In this document: in pieces, positions 1-9,644 of the stretch
How the letters are laid out: each line of letters starts with the position of its first letter
How positions within the stretch are numbered: the first letter of the stretch is position 1
DNA from: Bacteroidetes bacterium UKL13-3
GTDB taxonomy: Bacteria > Bacteroidota > Bacteroidia > UKL13-3
Length of the DNA stretch: 64,000 nt
Direction: 5' to 3'
Assembly: GCA_001602415.1 (NCBI GenBank)
Contig: CP012155.1
Span: 1,844,718-1,908,717 of the forward strand
The notes under the pieces: model-generated
What the model was told of the DNA's origin: nothing
The model's database searches: none
The model's input: the letters and a program-made list of their open reading frames with translations, nothing else
Position numbers and translations under genes: made by a program

Positions 1-131
1 GAAATAGGAGAACTGTTGCAGGTAAATACAACTGCCAAAGCATACTTATCTGCATACTCATAATTTGAATGCATCTTATCATCAAATCCAATGAGATTAA
101 ATTCCGGTAATCTGTCGCCAATTTGTAACAT
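1..131 (-). CDS. Thioredoxin-fold (redoxin) protein, N-terminal part only
   Basis: The first 43 codons of a gene that runs off the left edge. The start ATG is at 131. The peptide begins MLQIGDRLPEFNLIGFDD and then reads LAVVFTCNSSPI, which matches the start of the AhpC/TSA-TlpA type thioredoxin fold, where a beta strand is followed by the redox site. Relatives usually carry CNHCP here; in this copy the second cysteine position is Ser, so only one Cys remains. It could be a one-cysteine peroxiredoxin-like protein. Family call is from the N-terminal motif only. Confidence 0.5.
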   Translation of the reverse strand, partial: MLQIGDRLPEFNLIGFDDKMHSNYEYADKYALAVVFTCNSSPI

Positions 132-254
132 ATCAGTGTTGTATTAAGAAGTGGTTGAAATTATTTATTTTTAGGACTCGCAAAATAGTATTTTATTGCA
201 GCAAATAGAAACCATACCCCTGGAATCTTATAAAACTTTCAACACCAGCATTAC

Positions 255-1376
255 ATGAGGATTATTGAGGTAGTTTCGCCACAAGATATTAAGTCGTTTT
301 TACGCTTACCACATAAACTATATGCCAATGACCCTGAATGGGTTTGTCCGCTTGATGACGATATTGAATTGGTATTCGATCGTTCACAAAATCCATATTT
401 TAAAAACGGTGATGCCAAACGTTGGCTGCTCCTCAACAATCAACAAAAAGCCATAGGACGTGTAGCCGCATTTTACAATGAAAAACATTTCACACAATTA
501 GGTCGCAAAATTGGTGGAATGGGCTTTTTTGAGTGTATTGAAGATGAAGGAGCTGCTCAACTGTTACTAAACACCTGCAAAAATTGGTTGAAAGAAAAAG
601 GAATTGAAGGAATGGACGGCCCCATCAATTTTGGGGAACGCGATCGTTTTTGGGGATTGATGGTAAAAGGATTCAAACATCCATCCTACTTGGAAAATTA
701 CAATCCTCCATACTACGAAACCTATTTTACCAACTTCGGCTTTAAAACCATTATTGAACAATCAACCTCCGAAATTACCATGGAGGATTTTAGCTTTGAG
801 CGATTCAACCGTATTTCGCAGCGCGTAATCAATAACCCAAATTACCGTTTCGAACACTTTAAAATGAATGAACTGGATCGGTTCGCAACCGACTTTATGA
901 CCATCTACAACAAAGCGTGGGCGCATCGTGCTGATTTTTCACCCATGACCCAAGAGCGTGTTGAAATTGTTTTGAGATCTATTAAACCTATATTAGTTGA
1001 AGATATAATTTGGTTTGCTTACGCCAATAATGAGCCGGCCGGTTTTTACATTAATGTGATTGATGTAAACCAAATATTTAAACACATGAAAGGCAAAATG
1101 GACCTACTCGCAAAATTGAAATTTGTGTGGTATAAAACTTTTGGTAAAATTGACCGTGTTCGCGGAATTGTTTTTGGAGTAGTTCCTCAATATCAAAACC
1201 TCGGATTGGAAACAGGAATGATTATAAAGTTTTATGATGCCGTTCGCAAATACCCAAACATACGAGCGTCCGAACTTGCATGGATTGGCGATTTTAATCC
1301 AAAAATGCATTCTTTATTTGATGCCCTTGGAGCCAAAACCACCAAAGTACATCATACCATGCGTGTTGAGTTTTAG
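255..1376 (+). CDS. YghO-like GNAT-fold acyltransferase
   Basis: A 373-residue soluble protein with no signal peptide or membrane segment. The N-terminal 80 residues (PHKLYANDPEWVCPL followed by a basic stretch) and the later FAYANNEPAGFYI and VVPQYQNLGLETGMI segments resemble the large YghO-type members of the N-acetyltransferase superfamily; the last two look like the acetyl-CoA-binding strand and helix of a GNAT fold. Substrate is unknown. It stands alone, with the divergent redoxin gene upstream and 420 bp of repeat-bearing DNA downstream. The family assignment is moderate and the reaction is not predicted. Confidence 0.6.
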   Translation: MRIIEVVSPQDIKSFLRLPHKLYANDPEWVCPLDDDIELVFDRSQNPYFKNGDAKRWLLLNNQQKAIGRVAAFYNEKHFTQLGRKIGGMGFFECIEDEGAAQLLLNTCKNWLKEKGIEGMDGPINFGERDRFWGLMVKGFKHPSYLENYNPPYYETYFTNFGFKTIIEQSTSEITMEDFSFERFNRISQRVINNPNYRFEHFKMNELDRFATDFMTIYNKAWAHRADFSPMTQERVEIVLRSIKPILVEDIIWFAYANNEPAGFYINVIDVNQIFKHMKGKMDLLAKLKFVWYKTFGKIDRVRGIVFGVVPQYQNLGLETGMIIKFYDAVRKYPNIRASELAWIGDFNPKMHSLFDALGAKTTKVHHTMRVEF

Positions 1377-1798
1377 TTCAGACAAATAGTATATTGTTTC
1401 CCGTAGATTGCGCTGATGATTGCAGTTTTTTTTTAGTTAGCATAATCTGTGGCGATAATTGTTTCCCGCAGATTGCGCTGATGATCGCAGATTCAATCTT
1501 AATTAGTGCAATTACCAGCTACTAAAATACTTTCAACAACTCAAAAATTATCCATTCCAATCAATAGCTACAAGTAAACTATGATCCTAAAGTAAAGGCG
1601 TCATGACGCAAGGCAATGAGTCTTTGCGCATCTCAGTCTTTGCGGCTATAAAAATCATCTGTGATAATCAGTGACGATTTTTGGCACAGATTTATTTTAA
1701 ATAAAAAATTAGCGGAATTAGCGGCTAACAAATTCCTCTCGACAGCTCAAAATTATCTGTGATAATCATTGGCGATCAATTGGTAGATGTCAATATAA
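1377..1798. repeat. Intergenic region with two small dispersed repeat types
   Basis: No gene is visible. Two 30-bp copies of a repeat beginning GTTTCCCG and ending GCAG lie at 1396-1425 and 1461-1490 with two mismatches. Two 22-bp copies of a second repeat (ATCTGTGATAATCA followed by the variable end) lie at 1657-1678 and 1755-1776, also with two mismatches. The second type recurs in the exbD intergenic gap near 8.9 kb. The sequence looks like decayed non-coding repeat DNA; no promoter or terminator stands out. Confidence 0.55.
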
Positions 1799-3145
1799 CT
1801 AATATACTCCTGTGTAATTATGCGGAGTAATTTTATTCAATTCAGCTTTTACCTTGACGCTAACTTTGAGGGTGCCAATAAATTTCTTGATATCCTTCTC
1901 CCCTATTTTTTTGTTGGTGCGGGTGAGTGTTTTGAGTGCTTCATAAGGTTTAGGATACCCTTCTCTGCGCAAAACTGTTTGAATGGCCTCGGCAACAACA
2001 GCCCAATTTTCCTCCAAATGATTATGCAGTGCGGCTTCATTCAATAACAATTTATTCAACCCCTTAAGTAACGAGTTGTAACCAATTAAGGTATGCCCCA
2101 TAGGAACACCAATATTGCGCAACACGGTTGAATCGGTTAAATCGCGCTGCAAACGCGAAATAGGAAGTTTAGCCGAGAGGTGCTCAAAAATGGCATTTGC
2201 CATACCGAAGTTTCCTTCAGCATTTTCGAAGTCGATTGGATTTACTTTATGTGGCATGGCCGATGAACCAACCTCGCCAGCCTTTAACTGTTGCTTAAAA
2301 TATTCCATAGAAATATATTGCCACATGTCTCTGCTCAAATCCATTAAAATAGTATTGATGCGCTTATAACAATCAAACATTGCGGCAAGATTGTCGTAAT
2401 GCTCAATTTGCGTAGTGTATTGCGAACGTTCCAACCCTATTGATGACAGAAAATTATTAGCAAAATTTACCCAATTAGTTTTAGGGTAAGCAATATGGTG
2501 AGCATTAAAATTACCTGTAGCACCACCAAATTTTGCCGAGTAAGGAATTTCGGAAAGTTGGAACATTTGTACTTGAAGGCGTTCAACAAAAACCAATATT
2601 TCTTTACCCAATTTAGTTGGAGATGCAGGTTGTCCGTGAGTGTGTGCCAACATCGGAATATTCTTCCAATCTTTAGCCAACTTTGTTAAACGCTTGAGTA
2701 ATTCATTTAACTGTGGCAACATCACTTCTTCATTAGCCGCCTTAATAGTGAGTGGAATAGATGTGTTATTAATATCTTGAGAAGTCAAGCCAAAGTGAAC
2801 AAACTCCGACACTTTATCCAACCCCAACACTGTTAATTTTTCTTTGATAAAATACTCAACAGCCTTTACGTCATGATTGGTTGTTCTCTCAATATCTTTT
2901 ATTTGCTGCGCATTTTCTGGCGTAAAGTTAATATAGATTTCTCGAAGCTCTTTTTTCAAACCAGCACTTAGCATACCTTTCATTTGTGGAATGGGTAATT
3001 CGGCCAAAGCAATAAAATACTCAATCTCTACCAATACACGGTACTGAATAAGCGCATACTCCGAGTAAAATGAGGATAAAGGTTCGGTTTGCTTGCGGTA
3101 GCGACCATCAATGGGTGAGATAGCTGTAAGTGCGGTAATTTCCAT
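1799..3145 (-). CDS. purB: Adenylosuccinate lyase PurB
   Basis: A 448-residue cytoplasmic enzyme of the fumarase/aspartase superfamily. It splits SAICAR and adenylosuccinate, releasing fumarate, in two steps of purine synthesis. The protein opens MEITALTAISPIDGRYR, contains HFGLTSQDINNT in the middle and the family signature SSAMPHKVNPIDFENAEGN, whose serine loop closes over the active site. Length equals the E. coli type (456). An in-frame ATG eight codons upstream (3169) exists, but the start at 3145 matches the family N-terminus and lies just downstream of a promoter-like box. The gene is single, with no partner in the same direction. Confidence 0.96.
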   Translation of the reverse strand: MEITALTAISPIDGRYRKQTEPLSSFYSEYALIQYRVLVEIEYFIALAELPIPQMKGMLSAGLKKELREIYINFTPENAQQIKDIERTTNHDVKAVEYFIKEKLTVLGLDKVSEFVHFGLTSQDINNTSIPLTIKAANEEVMLPQLNELLKRLTKLAKDWKNIPMLAHTHGQPASPTKLGKEILVFVERLQVQMFQLSEIPYSAKFGGATGNFNAHHIAYPKTNWVNFANNFLSSIGLERSQYTTQIEHYDNLAAMFDCYKRINTILMDLSRDMWQYISMEYFKQQLKAGEVGSSAMPHKVNPIDFENAEGNFGMANAIFEHLSAKLPISRLQRDLTDSTVLRNIGVPMGHTLIGYNSLLKGLNKLLLNEAALHNHLEENWAVVAEAIQTVLRREGYPKPYEALKTLTRTNKKIGEKDIKKFIGTLKVSVKVKAELNKITPHNYTGVY

Positions 3146-3166
3146 GGTTTTGTGATAAAAGAGGTG

Positions 3167-3174
3167 CAAAAGTA
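3167..3174 (-). promoter_or_regulatory. Putative -7 box (TAnnTTTG type) for purB
   Basis: On the minus strand this reads TACTTTTG, matching the Bacteroidota -7 consensus TAnnTTTG, and lies about 20 bp upstream of the purB ATG at 3145. No convincing TTTG -33 box is seen. It overlaps the alternative upstream start, which favours the shorter protein. Confidence 0.35.
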
Positions 3175-3399
3175 AGCAGGTATAACCTAAATTAGTAACT
3201 TATAACCATATAATTTATGACGATTCAGTTGCAACTATTTAAGTTTTCAATGAATTACTACATTTTACCTTTCAGCATATTAGATGTCCACCAAACCTTT
3301 ATTTATGCAACTCATCAAATTGTATCAGGCATTTTGATTGCGGTAATGTAATTTGCAAAACGCAAACCAACCATACACCGCATTAAACAATAACAAAAT

Positions 3400-5166
3400 A
3401 TGAAACAGTTTTTTAAATTTTTATTTGCCAGCATGCTAGGCACAGTTTTATCTATCGTAGTTTTATTTTTCATTTTAGCTGCAGCAATAGCTGCAATAGC
3501 TGGTAGCGATAAAGATGATAAGGCTGAACTCAAAGAACACTCGGTACTTCGCTTATCGCTCGATTACAGCATTGCGGAGCGCACCTCAGATAACCCATTT
3601 CACAACTTTGATTTTGCTTCAATGGAAGGTTCCAATGATCCTGGATTGAATGACATTTTAAAGTGTATACGCCACGCGGCAACTGATAATAAAATTGAAG
3701 GTATATATATTGACCTTTCCATTAGGCCCAATGATTACGCAACATTGAAAGAAATACGTGATGAGTTGATTGCTTTTAAGAAGTCGAAAAAATTCATTAT
3801 TGCCTACGGTGAAATTATTGAAGAGCACGGTTATTATATCGCCTCGGTTGCCGATAAAGTATACATTAATCCAACAGGAACCATGTTATTAGATGGATTT
3901 GCCTACACATCTACTTACGTAAAAGGAATGTTAGATAAAATTGGTGTACAGGCCGAACTTATCCGTCACGGAAAATTTAAAGCTGCCGGAGAACCGTTTA
4001 TTGCCAATAAAATGAGTGATGAAAATCGTAGACAAATTGAATCATTTATGGGTGGTGTGTATGATGATTTTATTACTAGTATTGCTAACTCGCGCAAGCT
4101 GAAAGCTGATGAATTTAAAAATATTTGTAATAACCTATTGGTTCAATCGCCTGAGGATGCCAAACGTTTAGGTTTAATTGATGGACTTAAATACCAAGAT
4201 GAAATTGATACCGAACTTCATGAGAAATTAAAAAAAGAAGCCAAAGATAAAATTGATTTCATAGACATCAGTAAATACAAATCGCAAGTAAAAGATGGGA
4301 ACATAACAGCAAAAGATAAAATAGCCGTTATTTATGCTGTTGGCGAAATTGTAGATGGCGAAGGAGAAGAAAACCAAGTTGGATCGGCACCTACTGCAGA
4401 AGCTATGTCAAAAGCACGTAAAGATTCGACCATAAAAGCCGTGGTATTGCGCATTAATTCTCCGGGAGGAAGTGCATTGGCTAGCGATGTTATTTGGAGA
4501 GAAGTTGTGCTAACCCAAAAAGTAAAACCGGTAATTGTATCAATGGGAGCAGTTGCCGCTTCGGGTGGATATTATATTGCAGCGCCTGCTGACGTAATTG
4601 TGGCCGAACCTAATACCATTACGGGTTCAATTGGTGTATTCGGAATAATTATCAATGCCGAAAAATTATTGAAAGATAAACTTGGGTTGAAATTTGAAAA
4701 GGTAAAATTTGGGGAGTATTCCGATTTAGGTACCCCTGATAGAGCAATGACAGCTGCCGAAAAAGCCATCATGCAAAAAATAATTGATCGTATTTATACC
4801 GATTTTATTACAAAAGTTGCACAAGGACGTAAGCTCACTATTGAGCAGGTTGATTCCATAGCACAAGGACGTGTTTGGGCAGGAGTTGATGCCAAAAAAA
4901 TAGGGTTAATAGATGCGTTTGGCGGATTAAAAGATGCCATTACCATTGCCGCTAAAAAAGCTAACTTAACCGAATACAAAATCACCAATTTACCTCAACA
5001 AAAAGATCCATTCGAAAAAATCTTAAAATCGTTTAGCGCAAGCGCATCAACCTATTTTGTTAAAGAACAATTGGGTGATGATTATAAATATTACGCGCAA
5101 ATGAAAAAAATACAACACATGCATGGTGTAAAAGCTCGTATGCTTTGGGATGGCGAGATTCAATAA
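3400..5166 (+). CDS. sppA: Signal peptide peptidase SppA, long (67K) type
   Basis: A 588-residue membrane-anchored serine protease that degrades cleaved signal peptides and other membrane-embedded peptides. One hydrophobic segment at about residues 5-35 anchors it, and two tandem ClpP-like domains follow. The catalytic pair of the long form is present: Lys194 in RHGKFKAAGEPFI of the first domain and Ser388 in VAASGGYYIAAPAD of the second. Length is close to the 618-residue E. coli enzyme. It is monocistronic: an intrinsic terminator follows at 5280-5313. Confidence 0.95.
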   Translation: MKQFFKFLFASMLGTVLSIVVLFFILAAAIAAIAGSDKDDKAELKEHSVLRLSLDYSIAERTSDNPFHNFDFASMEGSNDPGLNDILKCIRHAATDNKIEGIYIDLSIRPNDYATLKEIRDELIAFKKSKKFIIAYGEIIEEHGYYIASVADKVYINPTGTMLLDGFAYTSTYVKGMLDKIGVQAELIRHGKFKAAGEPFIANKMSDENRRQIESFMGGVYDDFITSIANSRKLKADEFKNICNNLLVQSPEDAKRLGLIDGLKYQDEIDTELHEKLKKEAKDKIDFIDISKYKSQVKDGNITAKDKIAVIYAVGEIVDGEGEENQVGSAPTAEAMSKARKDSTIKAVVLRINSPGGSALASDVIWREVVLTQKVKPVIVSMGAVAASGGYYIAAPADVIVAEPNTITGSIGVFGIIINAEKLLKDKLGLKFEKVKFGEYSDLGTPDRAMTAAEKAIMQKIIDRIYTDFITKVAQGRKLTIEQVDSIAQGRVWAGVDAKKIGLIDAFGGLKDAITIAAKKANLTEYKITNLPQQKDPFEKILKSFSASASTYFVKEQLGDDYKYYAQMKKIQHMHGVKARMLWDGEIQ

Positions 5167-5279
5167 CAAGAAGATATGTTATAAATCGAATTGTAAAATT
5201 CGAAAGTAGACAATTGTAATTAGGTGGTTGAACAAAGTCGAAATCACCAAGTAATTAACTACAAAAAGCTACTTAACAG

Positions 5280-5313
5280 AAAGGGTAAACTTGATTCGTC
5301 ATGTTTACCCTTT
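5280..5313 (+). terminator. Intrinsic terminator
   Basis: An 11-bp perfect stem AAAGGGTAAAC / GTTTACCCTTT with a 12-nt loop and a T-rich tail, about 115 bp after the sppA stop codon. Confidence 0.75.
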
Positions 5314-5428
5314 TTATTTACAGAATCTCATCTGCTCATAAACGCATTTGAATATCTTAACATACACTTAAACTCATCTGCACATTTTAAATTTCGTTAT
5401 TCAAATTTTTAGCACGTGCTTTGCCCCG

Positions 5429-5932
5429 ATGCCAAAAATTATTATTTTTCCCTTTAGAAGTTACATCCAATCGCCAATAGGTATTCTCGAAATACAAGCA
5501 ACACAGCATCATATTCATTCCGTTCGTTTTCTCGATAAAACCCAATCATTCAAACAATCAGTTGATAATCCACTCAGCAAACTATGTGTGGCGCAATTGC
5601 AAGAGTATTTTGCTGGCAAGCGGAAAGATTTTTCCATTCCAACCCAACAGGATGGAACAGATTTTATGCAAGAAGTTTGGGAAAATGTAAGTGATATTCC
5701 TTTTGGGAAAACGGCTTCCTACCTCGACTTAGCAAAGCTTGCAGGTGATGAAAAACTCACTCGTGCAGTAGGAACTGCAAATGGTAAAAATCAATTGGCT
5801 ATTTTAGTACCTTGCCATCGGGTTATTGGTTCAAGCGGTAAGCTTACCGGTTATGCTTGGGGACTTTCACGCAAACAATGGCTGCTCGATCACGAAGCCA
5901 AAGTGAACAATACCTATGCAAAACTGTTTTAA
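5429..5932 (+). CDS. ogt: Methylated-DNA-[protein]-cysteine S-methyltransferase
   Basis: A 167-residue suicide DNA-repair protein that removes the methyl group from O6-methylguanine (and O4-methylthymine) onto its own cysteine. The C-terminal domain has the acceptor motif PCHRVIGSSGKLTGYAWG with Cys129 as the alkyl acceptor, preceded by PFGKTASY and the helix-turn-helix AVGTANGKN. The short N-terminal domain fits Ogt rather than the AraC-fused Ada. The gene precedes an aldo/keto reductase by 53 bp on the same strand; a shared transcript is possible but no functional link is evident. Confidence 0.93.
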   Translation: MPKIIIFPFRSYIQSPIGILEIQATQHHIHSVRFLDKTQSFKQSVDNPLSKLCVAQLQEYFAGKRKDFSIPTQQDGTDFMQEVWENVSDIPFGKTASYLDLAKLAGDEKLTRAVGTANGKNQLAILVPCHRVIGSSGKLTGYAWGLSRKQWLLDHEAKVNNTYAKLF

Positions 5933-5985
5933 AAATGGATATTCAACTTTATAAACACTCACAAGAATAAAATCTAAACACAACC

Positions 5986-7002
5986 ATGAAATATACATTA
6001 TTAGGAAAATCAGGATTAAAAGTATCAGAATTATGTTTAGGTACCATGGGATTTGGAACCGAATTTGGTTGGGGTGCCAACAAAGAAACCAGCTTTAAAA
6101 TTATGGAAGCTTATGCCAATGCAGGTGGTAATTTTTTAGATACCGCCAACCGCTATACCGATGGCACAAGCGAGCGTTTTATTGGTGAATACATGCAATC
6201 CAACCGCGACCATTTTGTGGTAGCAACAAAATATAGTTTGCATGACAATCTTACCAATGTAAATGCAAGTGGGAACAACCGTAAAAACATGATGCGAAGT
6301 GTTGAGGAAAGTTTAAAACGACTCAACACCGATTTTATTGATTTATTGTATTTACATATATGGGACAACCTCACTCCAATTGAAGAAGTGATGCGTGGAT
6401 TGGATGATTTAATTCGACAAGGTAAGGTAAACTATATTGGCATTAGCGACACTCCAGCATGGATTATCAGCAAAGGACAAACACTTTCCGAACTTATGGG
6501 ATGGAGTCAATTTGTTTCGTTACAGGTTGAATACAGTTTGTTGCAACGCACGCCTGAGCGCGATTTGATTCCAATGGCCAATCATTTTAATATGACGGTA
6601 ACTCCATGGGCTCCATTAGCAGGTGGTGCACTCACAGGAAAGTACTTAAGAGGAGACAAAGGGCGTTTACCCGAAAACAGCAAACGGTTAAACGAAAACA
6701 GTACTCGTATTGCAAAAGAAGTTGTTGCCATTGCCAACGAACTCAATTTAAGCGCTGCACATGTGGCGTTGCGTTGGACCATGCAACAAGGCTTTAAATG
6801 CATCCCAATTGTTGGCGCTACAAAAGTGGATCAGGTATCCGAAAATATTGAATGTTTAAATCTTACTTTGAACGAAGAATACTTAAGCCGATTAAACCAA
6901 GCAAGTAACATTGATTTAGGGTTCCCTGGAGAGTTTTTTAAAGAAGATGGCGTAAAACTGGTTACTTACGGAGGATTTTATGATCAGATCATTAAGCGAT
7001 AG
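5986..7002 (+). CDS. Aldo/keto reductase
   Basis: A 338-residue NADPH-dependent oxidoreductase of the aldo/keto reductase superfamily, a (beta/alpha)8 barrel. The catalytic tetrad can be seen: Asp in FLDTANRY, Tyr in RYTDGTSE, Lys in VVATKYSL and His in LYLHIWDN. The C-terminal IPIVGATKVDQVSENI segment is the usual coenzyme-binding region. It resembles the YajO/YghZ-type branch; the substrate cannot be read from sequence. It lies directly after ogt. Confidence 0.9.
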   Translation: MKYTLLGKSGLKVSELCLGTMGFGTEFGWGANKETSFKIMEAYANAGGNFLDTANRYTDGTSERFIGEYMQSNRDHFVVATKYSLHDNLTNVNASGNNRKNMMRSVEESLKRLNTDFIDLLYLHIWDNLTPIEEVMRGLDDLIRQGKVNYIGISDTPAWIISKGQTLSELMGWSQFVSLQVEYSLLQRTPERDLIPMANHFNMTVTPWAPLAGGALTGKYLRGDKGRLPENSKRLNENSTRIAKEVVAIANELNLSAAHVALRWTMQQGFKCIPIVGATKVDQVSENIECLNLTLNEEYLSRLNQASNIDLGFPGEFFKEDGVKLVTYGGFYDQIIKR

Positions 7003-7374
7003 TTAAGCATATTGAATTAAACCGAAAAAAATGGAATACTAAAACGTTCTTTGTTGTGTTGATAAATGACTTACTTTCCAGCTCAATCACCCTGATTGCC
7101 GCAAACAGACTACTCATTTTAAGCCAATGATTATCAATTGTAAACAATAGTATTGTGCGGTTAATCAACCACCCATACAACTGTTTCTTTGCTCTCATAC
7201 TCTCAAATATTTTACGGTTAACAGACAAATGTATTGTATGATTTACACTAAGAAAGTCGTTCGAGAAGGAAAAGGTAGAAAGTAAGTTATTCACAAATTA
7301 TCCATCTCAATATAAAATTTACGTTAATCGCTTTATAAATTGATTTTTTATCCTTTTTTTGCTCCACTTTAAAA
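7003..7374. other. Gene-free intergenic stretch
   Basis: About 370 bp between the aldo/keto reductase and exbB. A minus-strand open frame of 100 codons crosses it but has no recognisable domain, and it overlaps the reductase end. The last 60 bp are T-rich and probably hold the exbB promoter, although no clear TAnnTTTG box was found. Confidence 0.4.
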
Positions 7375-8211
7375 ATGCATAATAACATGAACAAGGTTCA
7401 AACTCAAAAACAAGAAAGCAAATTCAAAAGTTTATTTGCTTCATTCGCTATCCCGGTATTAGTAGCCGTTGGTATTTGTATTTACATGTTTGTAATGGGT
7501 AATCCTTCAAACTTTGAAGGTGGCGATCCAAATAACCACCCAGTGCAAGAAGGTGTTGGTCACGTTTTGGGCCTTATTTACAAAGGTGGATTTATTGTAC
7601 CTATCCTACTTTCGTTGGTTTTAATGAGTATTACATTCTCTATCGAGCGTTTTCTTACCTTAGCTAAAGCATCAGGAAAAGGTTCAGCAGAGTCTTTCGT
7701 TCACAAGGTAAAAGTTCAATTGGCCGCTGGCAATATCGAAGCTGCCTTGAAAGAGTGTGACGCTCAACAAGGTTCGGTAGCTAACGTAGTAAAATCGGCT
7801 TTGAGCAAATACAGGGAAATGGAAAATGCTTCTGGAATGGACAAAGACCAAAAAGTATTGGCTATCCAAAAAGAAATTGAAGAGTCTGTTTCATTGGAAT
7901 TACCAATGTTGGAAAAAAACTTGGTTATTATAGCAACAATGGCTTCAGTATCAACACTCGTAGCGTTATTAGGAACGGTAATCGGGATGATCAAGGCGTT
8001 CTCAGCGTTGGCAAGTGCAGGTTCACCGGATTCAGTTGCTTTGGCAAATGGTATCTCTGAAGCTCTTATCAACACTGCATTGGGTATTGGTAACTCGGCT
8101 TTAGCTACGATTATGTACAACGTATTTACTACTAAAATTGATAAAGTAACTTATACAATTGATGAGGCCGGTTTTACCATTACTCAACAATTTGCTGCTA
8201 CACATAAATAG
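7375..8211 (+). CDS. exbB: MotA/TolQ/ExbB proton channel subunit
   Basis: A 278-residue inner-membrane protein forming the pentameric channel that uses proton flow to drive TonB. Hydrophobic helices lie at about residues 22-42, 72-92, 180-208 and 220-250; the ExbB fold has three conserved helices, so the first is an extra N-terminal segment seen in Bacteroidota. The conserved region VSTLVALLGTVIGMIKAF is clear. A second ATG four codons in (7387) is an equally plausible start. It heads a collinear exbB-exbD-exbD-tonB cluster, so its main task is probably outer-membrane transport energisation. Confidence 0.92.
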   Translation: MHNNMNKVQTQKQESKFKSLFASFAIPVLVAVGICIYMFVMGNPSNFEGGDPNNHPVQEGVGHVLGLIYKGGFIVPILLSLVLMSITFSIERFLTLAKASGKGSAESFVHKVKVQLAAGNIEAALKECDAQQGSVANVVKSALSKYREMENASGMDKDQKVLAIQKEIEESVSLELPMLEKNLVIIATMASVSTLVALLGTVIGMIKAFSALASAGSPDSVALANGISEALINTALGIGNSALATIMYNVFTTKIDKVTYTIDEAGFTITQQFAATHK

Positions 8212-8293
8212 TACTTTTAGGAGGAAGGTTTAACGTTGTTCTATTCAACCTTAAAATCTTTTAATTTTTGTAATCTTTTAATTAAACAACAAA

Positions 8294-8890
8294 ATGCCTA
8301 AAGTAAAAGTACCTCGTAAAAGCACCAGCGTGGATATGACGGCAATGACGGACGTTGCGTTTCTCTTGCTTACATTTTTCATGCTTGCCACGAAGTTTAA
8401 ACCCGATGAGCCGGTGGTAGTAGATACCCCCTCTTCGGTATCGCAAATATTATTGCCCGAGTCAGACGTTATATTGTTAACGATTGATAAGGATGGACGT
8501 GTGTTTTTTGGCGTTGATGGCCAGCAAATGAAAGAGCAACTTATTCAAAAAATGGGCGAACGCTATAAAGTTCAATTCACGCCAGAGCAAATAAAGGAGT
8601 TTTCATTATTGTCAACCTTCGGAACATCTGTGGCACAATTGCCAGCTTTGCTTGATATGAAGAGTGAGGATCGTTTAAAAGCGCCTCAACCGGGTATTCC
8701 ATGTGATTCGTTAGTGAATGAATTGGGCGATTGGATTTGGCAAACACGTTTGCTTAACAATAATGTCCGTGTTGCGGTAAAAGGAGATGGTCAACTCGCC
8801 TACCCTAAGGTTAAGCAGGTAATTGCTACCCTTCAGGAAAAGAAAGTGAACCGTTTCAACTTTATTACCAATATGGAAAAAGCTGAGTAG
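8294..8890 (+). CDS. exbD: ExbD/TolR family protein, first copy
   Basis: A 198-residue single-pass inner-membrane protein that partners ExbB. The membrane helix around residues 15-35 reads MTDVAFLLLTFFML, with the conserved Asp that carries protons. A periplasmic domain of about 160 residues follows, longer than the classical 140-residue ExbD. It sits 82 bp after exbB and is followed by a second, diverged exbD, as is common in Bacteroidota TonB clusters. Confidence 0.92.
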   Translation: MPKVKVPRKSTSVDMTAMTDVAFLLLTFFMLATKFKPDEPVVVDTPSSVSQILLPESDVILLTIDKDGRVFFGVDGQQMKEQLIQKMGERYKVQFTPEQIKEFSLLSTFGTSVAQLPALLDMKSEDRLKAPQPGIPCDSLVNELGDWIWQTRLLNNNVRVAVKGDGQLAYPKVKQVIATLQEKKVNRFNFITNMEKAE

Positions 8891-8899
8891 TAAAAATGC

Positions 8900-8980
8900 C
8901 ACAGATTAACACTGATTATATTTTGAATATGTTCTGTGAGAATTTAGTTCTAATAAATCTGTGAAATCAGTGGCGAAATC
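8900..8980. repeat. Inverted copy pair of a dispersed repeat
   Basis: Between the two exbD genes CACAGATT (8900-8907) pairs with AATCTGTG (8956-8963), and CACTGATT (8910-8917) pairs with AATCAGTG (8965-8972). The right half matches the ATCTGTGATAATCA repeat of the 1.6-1.8 kb intergenic region. It may form a hairpin within the operon transcript. Confidence 0.5.
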
Positions 8981-9010
8981 ATTTTAAACAACCATTAAAA
9001 GAAAATATAA

Positions 9011-9640
9011 ATGGCAGAAATAGCAGCAGATGGTGGTGGTGGTAAACACAAAGGCGGGAAGAAAAGAGGCAAGAAGATGTCGACCCGCGTTGACTTTACA
9101 CCAATGGTGGATTTAGGTTTCCTCCTCATCACCTTTTTCATGCTCACTACGAGTATGAACAAGCCGAAAACAATGGAGTTAAATATGCCTGTAAAGCCTG
9201 AAGATGCCGAAAACAAGGTAAAAGCATCACAAGCTGTTACTTTACTCTTAACCAAAGATGATAAGGTTGTATTTTACTTTATCAATTCGAAAACAGGTGA
9301 CCCAGAAACTCCTCAAATTACCGACTACAGTAAAGGAGGAATTAGATCAACCTTGTTAAGAGAAAACAAATCGCGCAATCCCTATGTAGATTCTATTGCT
9401 ATTTACAAAGAGCAGTTGAATATGGGTAGTATCAATGAAGCAACCTACCGTGCAAATGCAAATCGCATTAAGGGTTGGAAAGACGGGTTAATTGTGGTGA
9501 TTAAAGCAACAGATAAGTCGAATTACAAAAACATGATTGATATTTTAGACGAGATGTTGATTTGCAATATTGGTCGTTACGCAATTGTAGACATCACTCC
9601 TCCTGAAATAGACATGCTCAAAACAGTAAACCTAGAATAA
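9011..9640 (+). CDS. exbD: ExbD/TolR family protein, second copy
   Basis: A 209-residue paralogue of the preceding ExbD. A lysine- and glycine-rich cytoplasmic tail of about 28 residues precedes the single membrane helix FTPMVDLGFLLITFFML with the conserved Asp. The periplasmic part ends in KNMIDILDEMLICNIGRY, the beta-rich ExbD domain. It lies 120 bp after the first exbD and 4 bp before tonB. Two ExbD types in one complex suggest a heteromeric stator. Confidence 0.92.
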   Translation: MAEIAADGGGGKHKGGKKRGKKMSTRVDFTPMVDLGFLLITFFMLTTSMNKPKTMELNMPVKPEDAENKVKASQAVTLLLTKDDKVVFYFINSKTGDPETPQITDYSKGGIRSTLLRENKSRNPYVDSIAIYKEQLNMGSINEATYRANANRIKGWKDGLIVVIKATDKSNYKNMIDILDEMLICNIGRYAIVDITPPEIDMLKTVNLE

Positions 9641-9644
9641 TATT

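Noticed and set aside
5224-5412. Short plus-strand frame after sppA
   Set aside because: It contains the sppA terminator hairpin and has no family.
6992-7294. Minus-strand frame of 100 codons between the aldo/keto reductase and exbB
   Set aside because: No domain, no start context, and it overlaps the reductase end; the composition is like non-coding DNA.
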